Positions 1-10,659 of a stretch of 64,000 nucleotides of DNA are shown in pieces. The DNA is from Phyllosticta citriasiana (lineage: Eukaryota; Ascomycota; Dothideomycetes; Botryosphaeriales; Phyllostictaceae): contig JBBPHT010000002.1 of the NCBI GenBank assembly GCA_038021145.1, positions 2,356,001 through 2,420,000 on the forward strand, written 5' to 3'. Made by a program: the position numbers and the translations under genes. Numbering within the stretch: the stretch's first letter is position 1; each line of letters starts with the position of its first letter. The notes beneath the pieces are model-generated. The model ran no database searches. It was not told the DNA's origin and saw only the letters and a list, made by a program, of their open reading frames with translations.

Positions 1-2440
1 AGATAGGACATCCTTAGTTATTAGTACTACTCTATGCTTACTCTATAAAGGTAGTAAGCTATATATCTTTAATAAGCTTAAGGAGTTAATTAGGTGTCAT
101 AATGCTAATAATACTAGATATAAACTCTAGTATCTAGAATTTCTTCCCTTTAAGAAGATACTCTTTACGCTATATAGCGGTATATAAGAGAGTAACTATA
201 TAGGATGTAAAGCTTTACGTAAATAGGGGCTATATTTAGTAGTATTTAGCGTTACTTCTATTAGTTTAACTATAGTTATAGGTAAGGATATTACTCTAGA
301 GGGTATATATATTCTCTACCCCCTATTCACCCTCTAGCCCCTAATATATGCGAATAATAGTGTTAATAAGATTCATCTATATATAGAACTAAGATAATAT
401 ACTAAGTAGCTATCTACGCTTATTATACGCCTATATTACGGCCTCCTACTTACCTTTAATAGTTTAAATATGTTACGCGGTAAGCTAATCACCGTATGTA
501 AGGTATAGTCGCTTAGTAAAGTCGTTTAGTTTACCTAGGGAGTTCTTAAGTCCTAGCTACCGTAGGAAGATATTCTTATATACCCTATAGGTCCTAGTAA
601 TTAACCCTTTATTATAGTTAATCATTCTAAGCTATATAAAGTCTATCTTATAGGGCTATAGGCGCTTAACCTCTAGTACGGTTAGGAGGATGCTATCTAT
701 GTCATTCCTATATACCTTCTTAATACCTAACCTATAGATCCTTTATACTATATTAATAATTAGGAACCTAGTTAATATAAGGCCTAGTCCGTTTTCCTCT
801 CTACTAAATATAGTAGGGGATTTAAGAATATCTTTAAGGTTAAGGGGGATAGATAGATTATGTATATCCTAGCGTAATCTATCATCTAGTATGTATAGAT
901 AATTAATAATGGCGGCTATTATCTTTAAGCGCATTTTTATCATATTACTAAGAACCTTATTGCGCTTTAAGTCTTAGTAGTTAAAATTATCATATATAAT
1001 GATAATCTAAAGGGATTTTATAAGCTACTTTAGGTAGTCCTACTTAAATTATTAGTAGGAAGTCATTTTATCCTAATTTTTAGTTAGCTCTTAGGGTTTA
1101 TAGGGTTTATAGGGTGTATAGGGTTTATAGGGTATATAGGGTATATAGGGTCTATAGGGTTTCTATAGTCTATAGGGTCTATAGATATTATTACCTTACT
1201 ATATAGAGTAACCTAATCTAAGGCCCTTTTTAATATATAATATAATGGACTAATACTAAGGCCGTAAAGGACTAAGATAACTTACTACTTTATTCTAGAC
1301 CTAAGAAGATATATACTAAGCGCTATTAAGAGGAAGTTTAACCTCTATCTATACCGTCTATAGCACACTATACTTATAATTATAAATATCTACTTACGTC
1401 TTTTCTATTCACTACGCTCCGCCATACTCTAGGATACTCTTACCTTCATGTAACTCTCCTAATAGCTCTAGTAGTTCTAAAGAACTCTTAAAAGTATATT
1501 ATACTAAGTAGGTGCCTTACTCTAGATTATAGTATAAGTACTAGCTAAGTTAAGAGATATAATTTCTCTATACTCTATGTTAAGGTTAATCTTATTAAAA
1601 TATAGGCTGCGGCTACGGATAAGGTAATTAAGCTTATACTTAAAGGAGTCTAGAGTATAGTCTTAGAATACTAGATAATTTAAGGCGGTACGTAATATAC
1701 TCTATTACTATAATAGTAAGGCGTAACGCCTATAGCCTACTTTAATATTATTAGATACCTAAGCCGTAAGTAACTACTTAAAACTAAGGTAGTAATACTT
1801 TATTACTTCTACTACTTTAAGAAGCTTATCCTTCCTCCTAATATTTTTATTTAACTAGATATTATCCCTATTATAGGCTTTATTATAGTCCTATACGTCT
1901 TTATCTACTAGACTTAATTCTAGTCTATCTTATAATCTATCCTCTAAAATATCCTCTACGTTATCCTTATTAAACTCCTTATTAGAACTATTATTACCCT
2001 CCTCTTTACTATTAGAGTCGTTATCCGTATCATTATGATTAGGGTTTATTATCTAGTTTATATATGATTCTCCTAGCATCTTAAGGTACTACTCTATGCG
2101 TTTAAGGGGGCTAGTCTTAATTTTAGTAAGGGGGCTTAATAGAGGCGGAGTACTATTAGCATCTTAATAATAACGTTAAGAGATAGGAGTACTTAGATAC
2201 ATTCCTATATAGTAATAAAATAGGGCTTTTAATTATAGGTAGTCTTAAGGCGATCTAATGTTATTAGGTACGTAATATATAGCTTTAAATAAAGTTATTA
2301 TAGCGTTAAAGACATCTCTTATATAAAATAGGCTAAGTTACTCTTAGACCCTCTTTAAGGTTTACGCTACGTGTAACATGATTAGTCCTTAGGGTCTTTA
2401 GGGATCTGAGCGCCACTTACTAGTCCTAATTTAGATAGCG
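1..2440. repeat. AT-rich RIP-type degraded repeat block
   Basis: No open frame of 60 codons exists on either strand. The block is saturated with TA dinucleotides and nearly lacks CA and TG: the 60 bases from 241 hold 14 TA and no CA or TG. That is the pattern expected when RIP converts C to T in CpA contexts on both strands. Stop codons TAA and TAG are everywhere. The original element cannot be recognised by eye; no intact terminal repeats or transposase motifs are visible, and the left end lies outside the window. Composition changes abruptly at about 2410-2450 to ordinary sequence of about 50% GC. The decay is seen directly; RIP as the cause is an inference from known fungal biology. Confidence 0.85.
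1091..1192. repeat. TATAGGG-type minisatellite inside the AT-rich block
   Basis: About ten tandem copies of a 7-10 base unit built on TATAGGG/TTAGGG (variants TATAGGGTT, TATAGGGTC, TATAGGGTA). The core resembles the fungal telomere repeat TTAGGG, but the units are irregular and interstitial. It may be a degenerate interstitial telomere-like tract or a minisatellite inside a dead transposon. Confidence 0.7.
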
Positions 2441-2990
2441 CAAACCGGAACAAAGAGGGTCTGACTTGTGAGATAAGGCCGACCTCATTTTGGCGCTTGA
2501 TCTCCGGCCCCGTGGTCCGATCAGACTGCACGACTGGCAGAACAACTGACGGGACCTCCGTCTATCCTCGGCCATTTACTCTGCTTCCAAGACCTCATAC
2601 CACAGTCAGGTCGATCAGAGCCTCTCCGTCACCCATACCTAAAGCTACATGCCCCAGGCCTCAAAATGCACTTATCATGGCTTGTCGCGACAACTTTCAC
2701 CCGACTTTACCGTCAATTCTGGGGCAAAAGTTCCTCCTTTCAATCACGCTCAGAATGCCATTTGGCGGCTAACGCACCAGTAAGCTGTTCGGCTGAACAT
2801 GGGCTTTATTCCTTCGCATGCTCGCGCAAAAGCTCGCTTGATGCCCTCCCTCCATTCGCGTTTGCGGCGCAGAAGCGTTCAGAGCGCTTAGATGTGCATC
2901 AAATACAACATGGAGTCCTTGAGGAACACTCACATCTCTGTGTACCAGGTCATCAAGTTGGTCCGTTGGTTTTCTGTTGTTTCGTTCATC
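2441..2990. other. Gene-free stretch between RIP block and first gene
   Basis: Normal base composition. Short overlapping frames are present, but none has recognisable protein character. It probably holds the promoter and leader of the membrane-protein gene starting at 2991. No clear TATA box is seen. Confidence 0.5.
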
Positions 2991-3781
2991 ATGGGCTCAT
3001 ATCGCTCACGTGTTCGCCCTCTCGTGGGTCCTTCCATTCTACTCGTCCTTATCTCTCTCTTTGCCTGCCATGTGGCCTCGGAGAACTCCAACTACTTCTC
3101 TTTTCCTCTTCTCGCTGCTTCAATCCCCACTGTCCACAATGGTGACACGGTCAATGTGACATGGAAATCGAACACTGCACAAGCAAGCTTGAACCATTGG
3201 TGCAATCAGATTCTGCGTAAGTTTGTACCCCTGCAGCCAGAGATCCGAGGTCAAAGTGTTCAACGGCTTACCGCAAGCGTAAACCTTCAGTGGAAGGAAT
3301 CGACGGCCTTTCTGGTGATGGCCATCACGTCTTCACCATCAAAACCAGCTGGACTAGCCCGTGTCACTTTCAATACGTCAACTCCGCAGACGTGAGCGAT
3401 TACGTTGACAGCGGCGCTCTCGAAGTCACGAACCAGAAGGCGACGCCTGCTGTGACATGGGTCCCTAGCGCCATCGGAACAGCCTGCGGTCTGCAGACAG
3501 CAACGAGCACACTGAGTGCCGGCCAAAAAGTGACGGCAACAATGACCATCTACTCAGTCGTTACGGCGTCAGCAAGCATCAATCAAAAGCACGCACTGTC
3601 AGTCCGGGGTGCAGGAATCGGGATCGGAATCGCTGTTGGCGCCGCCGGCGTCGGTCTGATGACGGCAGTGGTCTGGATGCTGATGCGCAGGCGACAAAGG
3701 CAGCAGCAACAGCAACTTATTCAACTGGATGAGCAAGCAAGCCGGAGGATATCAAAAGCCCCTTTTATGGCTTCGAGCTGA
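2991..3781 (+). CDS. Secreted/single-pass membrane protein of unknown function, one intron
   Basis: Two exons, 2991-3216 and 3291-3781, give 238 residues. The 74-bp intron has donor GTAAGT and acceptor CAG, and the phase-1 join is open. The start at 2991 is chosen because a hydrophobic signal peptide follows directly (residues about 10-29, ending near Ala-Ser-Glu-Asn). The ectodomain carries a Gly-Asp-Thr-Val-Asn-Val-Thr-Trp stretch near residue 48, common in small fungal Ser/Thr-rich surface proteins. A transmembrane helix lies at about residues 180-202, followed by an Arg/Gln-rich cytoplasmic segment. No named domain is recognised. The frame ends at TGA 3779, but a different frame continues with a tail typical of this protein class (see findings), so the listed stop may result from a frameshift. 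Role inferred only as a surface protein, possibly sensor-like. Confidence 0.6.
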
Positions 3782-3891
3782 ACGACAGTGCCGTTCCCAT
3801 GGAGCTGGATCCGAGTCGCAGGCCGGCAGAAATGTCGTCGACGCCTAAAGTCAGACAGCAATCGCGGACAGGGTCTGGGAATTTCTTCTAG

Positions 3892-4329
3892 CATCGCAGA
3901 CAAGGACTGGGATCGCTGGATGGCGTATTCACTTGTAATGGACGTGGGACTTGTAAGAAGCAAGTGTATGAAGAGTGTCTTACTCAAAGCGCGACCTGTA
4001 GAAATGACCAAGACATGAAAGCGATAATCAAGACCTTTTGAGCGCAACATGAATGCTTCTTCGTCCTCGATGCGAACAAGCCTAGACTGGGTAGTAAGCT
4101 GGTAGAAACGACTTCCACACCGAAGCTTAAGAGACCAGCGCAGACAGGATCAAGTGCTTTCTTTGACTATGGAAACCCACGTGCTGTAGAAATCTTAGAA
4201 ATTTGGGCAAAACGGTTTCTTGTCACTAGAATAGTCAACGAAATGCACACGCCTCACCATTTCAAGCATTCACTCCATATTCAAACACCAAGCGACCAAA
4301 TTCACGCCACCTTCGGCAGTTTCGAAGAG
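3892..4329. other. Gene-free stretch
   Basis: The 3' flanks of two convergent loci. No convincing coding sequence, repeat or RNA gene seen. Confidence 0.5.
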
Positions 4330-5268
4330 CAGCGACAGCGGCATAAATCTCCTCCTCAGCTGCACTCACTCCTTGGAGGCACCAACGGCGATCTTACAGT
4401 AGCGTGGTCGAGATCTCCGCAGCCGACAAGGACGTGCTTCAAGGGGACGGTACCCTCCATATGTGAGCCGCCCTGGTAGTAGACAGCCTTGGTCAGGGGC
4501 AACAACTGGTCGTGGATTTGGCGAGCGCGCTTGTAGTCTCTGCCCTTGCCGGCTTCGATGAGCTGGAGGAGCTCCTCGGGCGCAATGTTGCCGTATCCGA
4601 CGCGCATGCCGTCGACTTCGAATGCCTTGTGCTGGAGGTATTCGTCATGGCAGGTTAGTATGGGGACGTTGGGACGCTCCTTGCGGAACAGAGGGATCTC
4701 CGTATCCCAACGTCTCACATTTCGAACGCCGTTCTTCGTGGCAGTAACGCCGAGGAGTGCGGCAATATCGAGAAGGGTTTGCAGGCTTTAGTTGGCCTTC
4801 GTGCTGTCGGGATATTGTAAGAGAATAAGGGGGAGCTTGGAGACCTCATAAACAGTCTTGTAACGGTCCTGGGGAGCACCAGGTTGGTAACCGAAGCGAA
4901 GCCAGCCGTGAGATGGGTAGAGAAGACCAGCTTGAGCACCGGCCTCCTTTGCGCGCTTCGCCTCGTAGGCGGCGACTTCGGTGCCCTCGCCGGTTGATGC
5001 CGGCGATGATGGGAATGCGGTTGTCGACGGACTTGACAAAGGCCTCTATGACTTGGACCTGCTCGTCTTGGGTGAGGAAGGTTCCCTCGCCGGCGTGGCC
5101 GAGGACGACTAGGCCCTTGACGCCGTTGATGCTGCCGAGCCAGGATCCAAGGCGCTGGATGGCGTTGAAGTCAACCCTACCATCCTTGGTGAAAAGGGTG
5201 ATAGGCCCGGGAATGAGGCCCTTGAGATCGAAAGACATGGTAGATGTTGTGGAAGTGGATGCTTCCAA
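4330..5268 (-). pseudogene. Dihydrodipicolinate-synthase-family lyase/aldolase, multiply broken
   Basis: Reading leftwards from about 5268 (likely start Met at 5238, ahead of Ser-Phe-Asp-Leu-Lys-Gly), the sequence matches the DapA/N-acetylneuraminate-lyase family of TIM-barrel class I aldolases. These act on 2-oxo acids through a Schiff-base lysine. Visible: the GHAGEGTFLT stretch (family GxxGE), IIAGI, a QYP motif, and a probable catalytic Lys in TATKNGVRN. Three lesions are visible. An extra A at 4994-4995 breaks the frame just after IIAGI, which resumes as TGEGTEVAAYEAKRAKEAGA in the next frame. An in-frame TAA lies at 4788-4790 where Tyr or another residue is expected. A last shift near 4368-4380 occurs just after Val-Pro-Pro-Arg, with the C-terminus continuing in another frame. 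Full family length (about 310 residues) is covered. Three independent breaks argue for a true pseudogene rather than a sequencing error. Confidence 0.85.
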
Positions 5269-5904
5269 TTATGCGTTGAGCCTGGAGAGAAGTCGAGTGC
5301 GTGATATTCAATGTTCAGCGTGGGGATAGGAATGCTTCTCATAAGTCAAATATTGTTGGCGGTTTGCTTTTTTCGCGCCTCCGAATCTGAAGTTCGCGAC
5401 AAGTTTGGAGGCTAAAATCCCCAGTCCAGGTGGGGAGATATCCGGTTTCCCTCGGATTTCGACAAGGTTGAAGGGGATTCAGTAGCAATTTTGAGGAGAA
5501 AATGGGCGACCTGATTGACCCGGTCCGAATCCGAATTTTGATATCCGAAAGCATTTTGGATTAGCGGATTATGGCAATGACCACCGTAGCCGTGTCACTG
5601 AAGGATTCTGTGCGAGGCTGGCTTTCCTCGTCGTCAGCTTAATGATTCGTCTTGATGCACTGGACCTACATTGATATCCAGGTATTTATCCCGGCTTTTG
5701 GACATGTCCTCCGCGAAGAAGCTTGTTTCTCCGCATCCCCACGAATTCCCCAGAAATCAGGGGCAACTGGATATCGGGCCACCAAAAAAAGATCAAATGG
5801 TCTCAACTCTTCACATCAAGATATAAATGTCTTGGAATAGTTGAATCCAACCCACTCGGGCCGCAGTTCAACACTCATGCAAAATATTTGACACCCTAGG
5901 AAAT
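5269..5904. other. Divergent intergenic region between two pseudogenes
   Basis: Would have held the promoters of the lyase (leftward) and the permease (rightward). No coding sequence or obvious regulatory repeat recognised. Confidence 0.5.
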
Positions 5905-6680
5905 ATGACTGGCTCGTCGAAATCAACAGATGGTGAGAACTGTCACGACAAGTAGATTGATTATTCCTTCAAACAGACTGCCGCCCCTCATGGCATCACC
6001 GAGGAGGATTTCGACTTTGTCAACAACTTCCCGGATGAAAAGAGGAGGATGATACTCAGGAAGGTTGACTTACGGGATGACCCCTTCTGGAAAGAGATGA
6101 GAACTGACCTGTAACAGCTACGATTGATGCCCATGCTGAGTCTCCTATATCTCGTCGCCTACATCGACAAGACCAACATAGGCAATGCAAAAATCGAGAG
6201 CGTGACCGAGGACCGGCATCTCAAAGATATGGAATGCAACATCGTCGTCGCCATCTTCTTCATCCCCTTCATCCTTTGCGGTAGATTTCGCACTCGAATG
6301 CTCTTTGTCCTGAAGCACTGCTGACAGCCCCTGTCTGTGACAGAAGTTCCATCCAACATGATCCTGTACACATTTCCTCGACCGTCACTCTCCATCGGCT
6401 CCATCGTCTTCGTCTGGGGCACCATCATGGCATTCACCAGCATCGTGCAAAAAAAAAAAAAAAAAAAAAAAAAACTATGGCGGGGCTTTTGGCAATCAGA
6501 TTCCTGCTCGGAATCTTCGAGGTCGGATTCTTGCCCGGGGCGATTTTGATTATCTCAAACTGGTACCTTACCGAACGAGACGCAATCCAGCATAGCGTTG
6601 CTGTACACTTCAGCTGCCACCGGAGGAGCGTTGTCCGGCCTGTTTTGGCTTGCGGTTCTAGAAATAATTGTTAGCAAATG
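5905..6680 (+). pseudogene. MFS anion:cation symporter-type permease (Dal5-like), truncated and frameshifted
   Basis: The N-terminal half of a Dal5/allantoate-permease-type major facilitator. The start Met at 5905 is followed by an intron beginning GTGAGA at about 5934. Recognisable pieces, in order: EEDFDFVNNFPDEKRRM; LMPMLSLLYLVAYIDKTNIGNA (TM1 and the family signature, from about 6127); VAIFFIPFILC; an intron of about 60 bp; EVPSNMIL; a stretch containing WGTIMAF; and LLAIRFLLGIFEVGFLPGAI. A run of 26 A at 6449-6474 sits where four A would code Gln-Asn. It shifts frame. A second shift occurs near 6595-6605, before LYTSAATGGALSGLFWLAV. Homology stops at about 6680; the C-terminal six helices are missing. 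Together with the neighbouring lyase pseudogene it looks like a lost uptake-plus-catabolism pair. Confidence 0.82.
6449..6474. repeat. A26 homopolymer within permease pseudogene
   Basis: Twenty-six consecutive A interrupt an exon between a Val-Gln codon pair and the continuing Ala-Gly-Leu-Leu frame. Likely slippage expansion of an original short A run. Confidence 0.95.
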
Positions 6681-7404
6681 TAAGAAATATCCATGCATCC
6701 CACACAAGCAGACACGAAAAGGGAAAAGCACTCCATACGCCATCCATCCATCCATCCATCCATCAGCTCCCTCCGCCAGCAGCCGCATTATTCCTCTCTC
6801 GCTCGGGTTCTCCTCGCACCAGGAATGCGTGGCAAGTGTTCCACGCGCGCCTTCACATGGCGTGATTCAAAAGAGGAAAAAAATCGAAAAGAAAATGCAA
6901 CGAACGAAAAAAAAAAAGGAAGGAAACCGTTTAACTAAACGCCGCAACGCAACTCTTGCGACGCGTGAATATTGTTGCAAAAAGCAAGGCGGTCGGAGCG
7001 TTGTCGTTGGCCGCCGGTTTTCCCCTCGTCGGCCCAAAACAGCAAGCCTCGGCTACACGCGGTGGACTGGGGGGCGCAGGTCAGGGAAGGGACTTTCCCC
7101 ACCCCGCAGCGAGCGCGCGAGCGAGCCACAGAACGGAGAGCGGGAGCTACATAGCCGGCCGGATTACTATCCACCTTTTTGGCCCAATGGCGCCGCGCGC
7201 GATGTAAATAAGACGGCGGGGACTCGCGCCGTGGGTGGAATGTTCCCAACTCCCACCATTGCGACTGAGAGCAGTTCAGCGAGCGCTGCGATTTTCTTGC
7301 GAGAAGCTGCTGCTCCCCCTGCCATCGACTGAACGGCACGCCCAACGAGTCTACCACGTACCAGTGGCCTCGGCACCAACCCAACCACCCAACAGCGCAC
7401 CGCC
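6681..7404. other. Intergenic, with (CATC)6 microsatellite at 6741-6764
   Basis: Follows the break point of the permease pseudogene. Contains six CATC units, then GC-rich DNA that is probably promoter and leader of the acyl-CoA dehydrogenase gene. Frames here are accidental. Confidence 0.5.
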
Positions 7405-9262
7405 ATGGCACCCGCAACGCCCAACGCAACACACACGCGCGCCGCCGTGCGCACGCACGATAAGCCATCGGACCTCTGGACCATCATCGACCATCGGGTC
7501 TACGACCTTAGCGACTTCGCCGACGAGCACCCCGGCGGCTCAGTCGTGCTGCAGCAAATCGCAGGCACGGACGCGACGACGGCCTTCTACAATTTGCACC
7601 GGCACGAAGTGCTGTCGCAATTCGGCGAGCTGTGCATCGGCACCGTCGAGGGCGAGACGCCCGAGGTTGTTGAGCTGGGCGTGGGCGATGTTAGCCCCGT
7701 GCCGTATGCTGAGCCCATGTGGCTGCGGCCTACGTTCTATTCGCCGTATTATGGTGAGAGCCATAGGCGGCTGCGCAGGGCGGCGCGCGAGTTTATTGAG
7801 CGTTGGGTCAAGCCCGAGGCCCAGGCGTGTGAGGCCAATGGGAAGCATATTAGCCAGGAGTTGATTGACCGCATGGCGGAGACGAATGTGTTGGCGATGC
7901 GCTTGGGACCGGGGCGACATTTGCATGGGCGGAAGTTGTTGGATGGCGCAGTTGAGGGTGACAAGTTTGATTATTTTCATGACTTGATCATGACGCAGGA
8001 GATGGTGAGGAACAACGCAAGAGGTTTCCAGGTATGGCTCCGTTTGTCGATGCTTTGAATACTCGAGGCGAGAGCTGACTCGCATAGGATGTACAACGCC
8101 CTGCTGATTTTGTCGAGTGAGTGCTAATGTGATTAGGGCAACATGGCCGGCCTGGTGATTGGATTGACGGCCGTAAAAGAGTGGGCGAGGGACAAGGAAT
8201 TGAGGGACAGAGTGACCGAGGAATGCCTGACGGGAAAGAAGAAGATTTGCCTGGCCATTACCGAGGCTTTTGCTGGTTGGTCGCATCACCCAACAGGTAT
8301 TCCCGTGAAGCCAACCTGACGTGTAGCGCAGGCAGCGATGTGTCTGGGATCCGGACGACGGCCACCAAGACTCCCGACGGCAAGCACTACATCATTAGCG
8401 GGACCAAGAAGTGGATAACCAACGGCATGTTCAGCGACTATTTCGTCGTGGGCTGCCGGACAGAAAAGGGCTTTTCAGTCATTCTCGTCGAAAAGGGCGA
8501 CGGTGTCGACACCAAGCCGATCAAGACGTCGTACTCGAGCACGGCGGCCACAACATTCATCGAGTTTGACAATGTCAAGGTGCCCGTGAACCATCTGCTT
8601 GGCGAGGAGCACAAGGGCTTCAAGGTCATCGTCTCCAATTTCAACCACGAGCGATGGAGCATGGCGGCCGCGGCGCTGCGCTTCAGCCGAACCATTGTCG
8701 AAGAGTGTCTCAAGTGGTCGAACCAGCGCATCGTCTTTGGCAAGAAGCTTGCCGACCAGCCCGTGATTCGGCAAAAGTGTGACAGCCCCATCTTTTCTCC
8801 TTTGCTTTTTCAGCCTTTGCTTTTCTTTTACTCCCTCCGAGCTCCTTGTGGCTGACACCGAGTATAGGCTCGCCAAAATGATTGCTCTGGTCGAAAGCGG
8901 CCAGGCATGGTTGGAGCAAATCACATATCAAATGTGCCAAATGAGCTACGAGGAGCAATCCAGGCACCTTGGCGGCCCGATTTCCTTGCTCAAGGTATTT
9001 GCGACGCGGACGACGCACGAGGTACGAAACGAAGTTGAATGGGTAAAGTCGGGTGGTCCGCTAACGACTTCATCTCCAGGTCGCCGACGAAGCACAGGGT
9101 ATGTTTGGCGGTAGGGGACTGACTCAATCGGGAATGGGAAAGCTTGTGGAACAATTTGCGCGAACGCAAAAGTTCGACGCCATTTTGGGTGGTACAGAGG
9201 AGATCTTGGCCGACTTGGGGGTGCGGCAGGCGCTGAAGGAGATGCCAAAGGCCATGCTTTAG
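7405..9262 (+). CDS. Cytochrome b5-domain acyl-CoA dehydrogenase
   Basis: Six exons: 7405-8031, 8088-8090, 8137-8275, 8332-8776, 8868-9021 and 9080-9262, coding for 516 residues. The start has a strong context (CCGCCATGG). Residues about 12-80 form a cytochrome b5 heme domain, with the axial-His motif HPGG at about 43-46 and a second His in the LHRHE stretch. The rest is an FAD acyl-CoA dehydrogenase: middle-domain ITEAFAGSDVSG (ITEP/TEPxxGSD equivalent), KKWITNG, HERW, and C-terminal ITYQM and GGRGLTQSGMG. Such fusions occur in fungi and are thought to oxidise acyl-CoA or related thioesters, with the heme domain in electron transfer; the substrate cannot be read from sequence. Introns 3-5 are ordinary (56, 91, 58 bp). 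Between exons 1 and 3 the conserved Asp can only be kept by a 3-nt exon (GAT, 8088-8090). The alternative is one 105-bp intron 8032-8136 that drops it. Confidence 0.9.
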
Positions 9263-10659
9263 GCTGGGGACGCGACAGATTTCAAAGTTGCGAAATATTG
9301 ACAGATGCTAAGATGATTGTGCTCCCGTGACGGTCCAATGCGTTGCACGGCAAGACTTGGGCATCATGTGTCCAAGAGGGGGGTGATGGGAGTTTGTGGC
9401 ACAACCATGGTTGGAAGGAAAATCAGGTGAAGGTGATGCAGAAATGGAGGTTAGCGGACGAAAAAGGTTCGCGCAACGTCCCTGCATGGGGCGGTCTCGC
9501 AACGGCTGCGTCAAGCGGAGGGTGGTACCGATGGGAAGTCGGGTCGGCGAGATGGCGGACAGTGGTGGTGGAGTGGTCTGGATACGTCCGTTGCGGGCGC
9601 CTCAGGAGGCACATGGCAGGAAGAAGTGCCTGTACGTACATGGATTCCAGCGACGTCAGCGCCAAGGTGGGACAAGTGTGGGTGGCAGAATGAGGAACGG
9701 TAGCTATGCGTGTCGCGCATTAGGTTGCATGAGGCGGACCCGGTTCCAAAAAGTGTGCAGGGCGTGTGACGGAGGGAGAAGAGGTTCCTGGAGATGGGGT
9801 GAGCTGGGGCAGACAGCAGGAGGACGGGACCTTTTTGAAGATGGACAGGAGGAGGTGTGGTGCAGGTACGACGGGCCCGAAGGTGGTGTGGGTGGTGGCT
9901 TTGGCCGTGGCTCTGGCAGCATCGAGGCCAGGGCGGCGGCCCGGCGGCGCAGCCCTGGGCGCAGTAAGAGCCTCAGGCATTGGATTCGCGTCGACAACGT
10001 CCCGGAGTGCATTTCTGGCCTGGTGATCGTCGAGGGAGCTTCTGCGGCTGACACGACGTGGCCGGTCGGTAGAGAAGAGCGAAGGAGAGATCAACCAAGT
10101 GGCGGCCGACCATGGGACAGACGGCGGGCGGCAGACCAACAGATGGATGGGGATGGGCACCAACCTGACTGTCCCCAAGGTAGATACTTAGGCGGGCGGG
10201 TGTTCATGGGCGGGCCGGCAAGCTCTCCGCCTACATGCACTGTACATTGCCTGCCCTGCCCTGCCCTGCCCTGCCCTGGGCTGCGTCTGTGTCGTCTGGA
10301 CGCATCATCTGGCGCCCACTCCCTGCCTGGCCTGGCCTGGCCTGGCCTTACCGCCTTGCGCTGTTCATCATCCTTCATAAGCACCCAGTCAACCCCATCC
10401 GCTGCCAACACTGTTCTGCCCTGACTGTCCTGACCCTTTCACCCTCCTGCTTAATCACCGCCAAACGCCACTACAAATACCCGCCGCCTGCCCTCCTTAT
10501 CACACCTCCCTCACACCTCACACCTCACCCTTCCGCTTTCATCGACTCCCGTCTACCTACCTCGCCTCGTCTGCGCCCGACCACTGCTGCTACCCGCTGC
10601 TCTTCTCACCTCCCCTCGACTCGACGCCAACTCACCTACGAACTCTCTCGTTTGCCACC
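9263..10659. other. Intergenic with CCTGC and CTGGC tandem repeats, CT-rich leader
   Basis: Contains CCTGC-type repeats at 10249-10277 and CTGGC-type repeats at 10326-10348. From about 10430 there is a long C/T-rich tract typical of fungal leaders ahead of the gene at 10660. A long open frame spans 9396-10424, but it lacks protein character and depends on GC richness. Confidence 0.55.

Noticed and set aside
9396..10424. A 342-codon plus-strand frame after the acyl-CoA dehydrogenase
   Set aside because: Rich in Gly, Arg and Ser from GC-rich DNA, overlaps equally long frames on the other strand, ends in CCTGC/CTGGC repeats and shows no domain.
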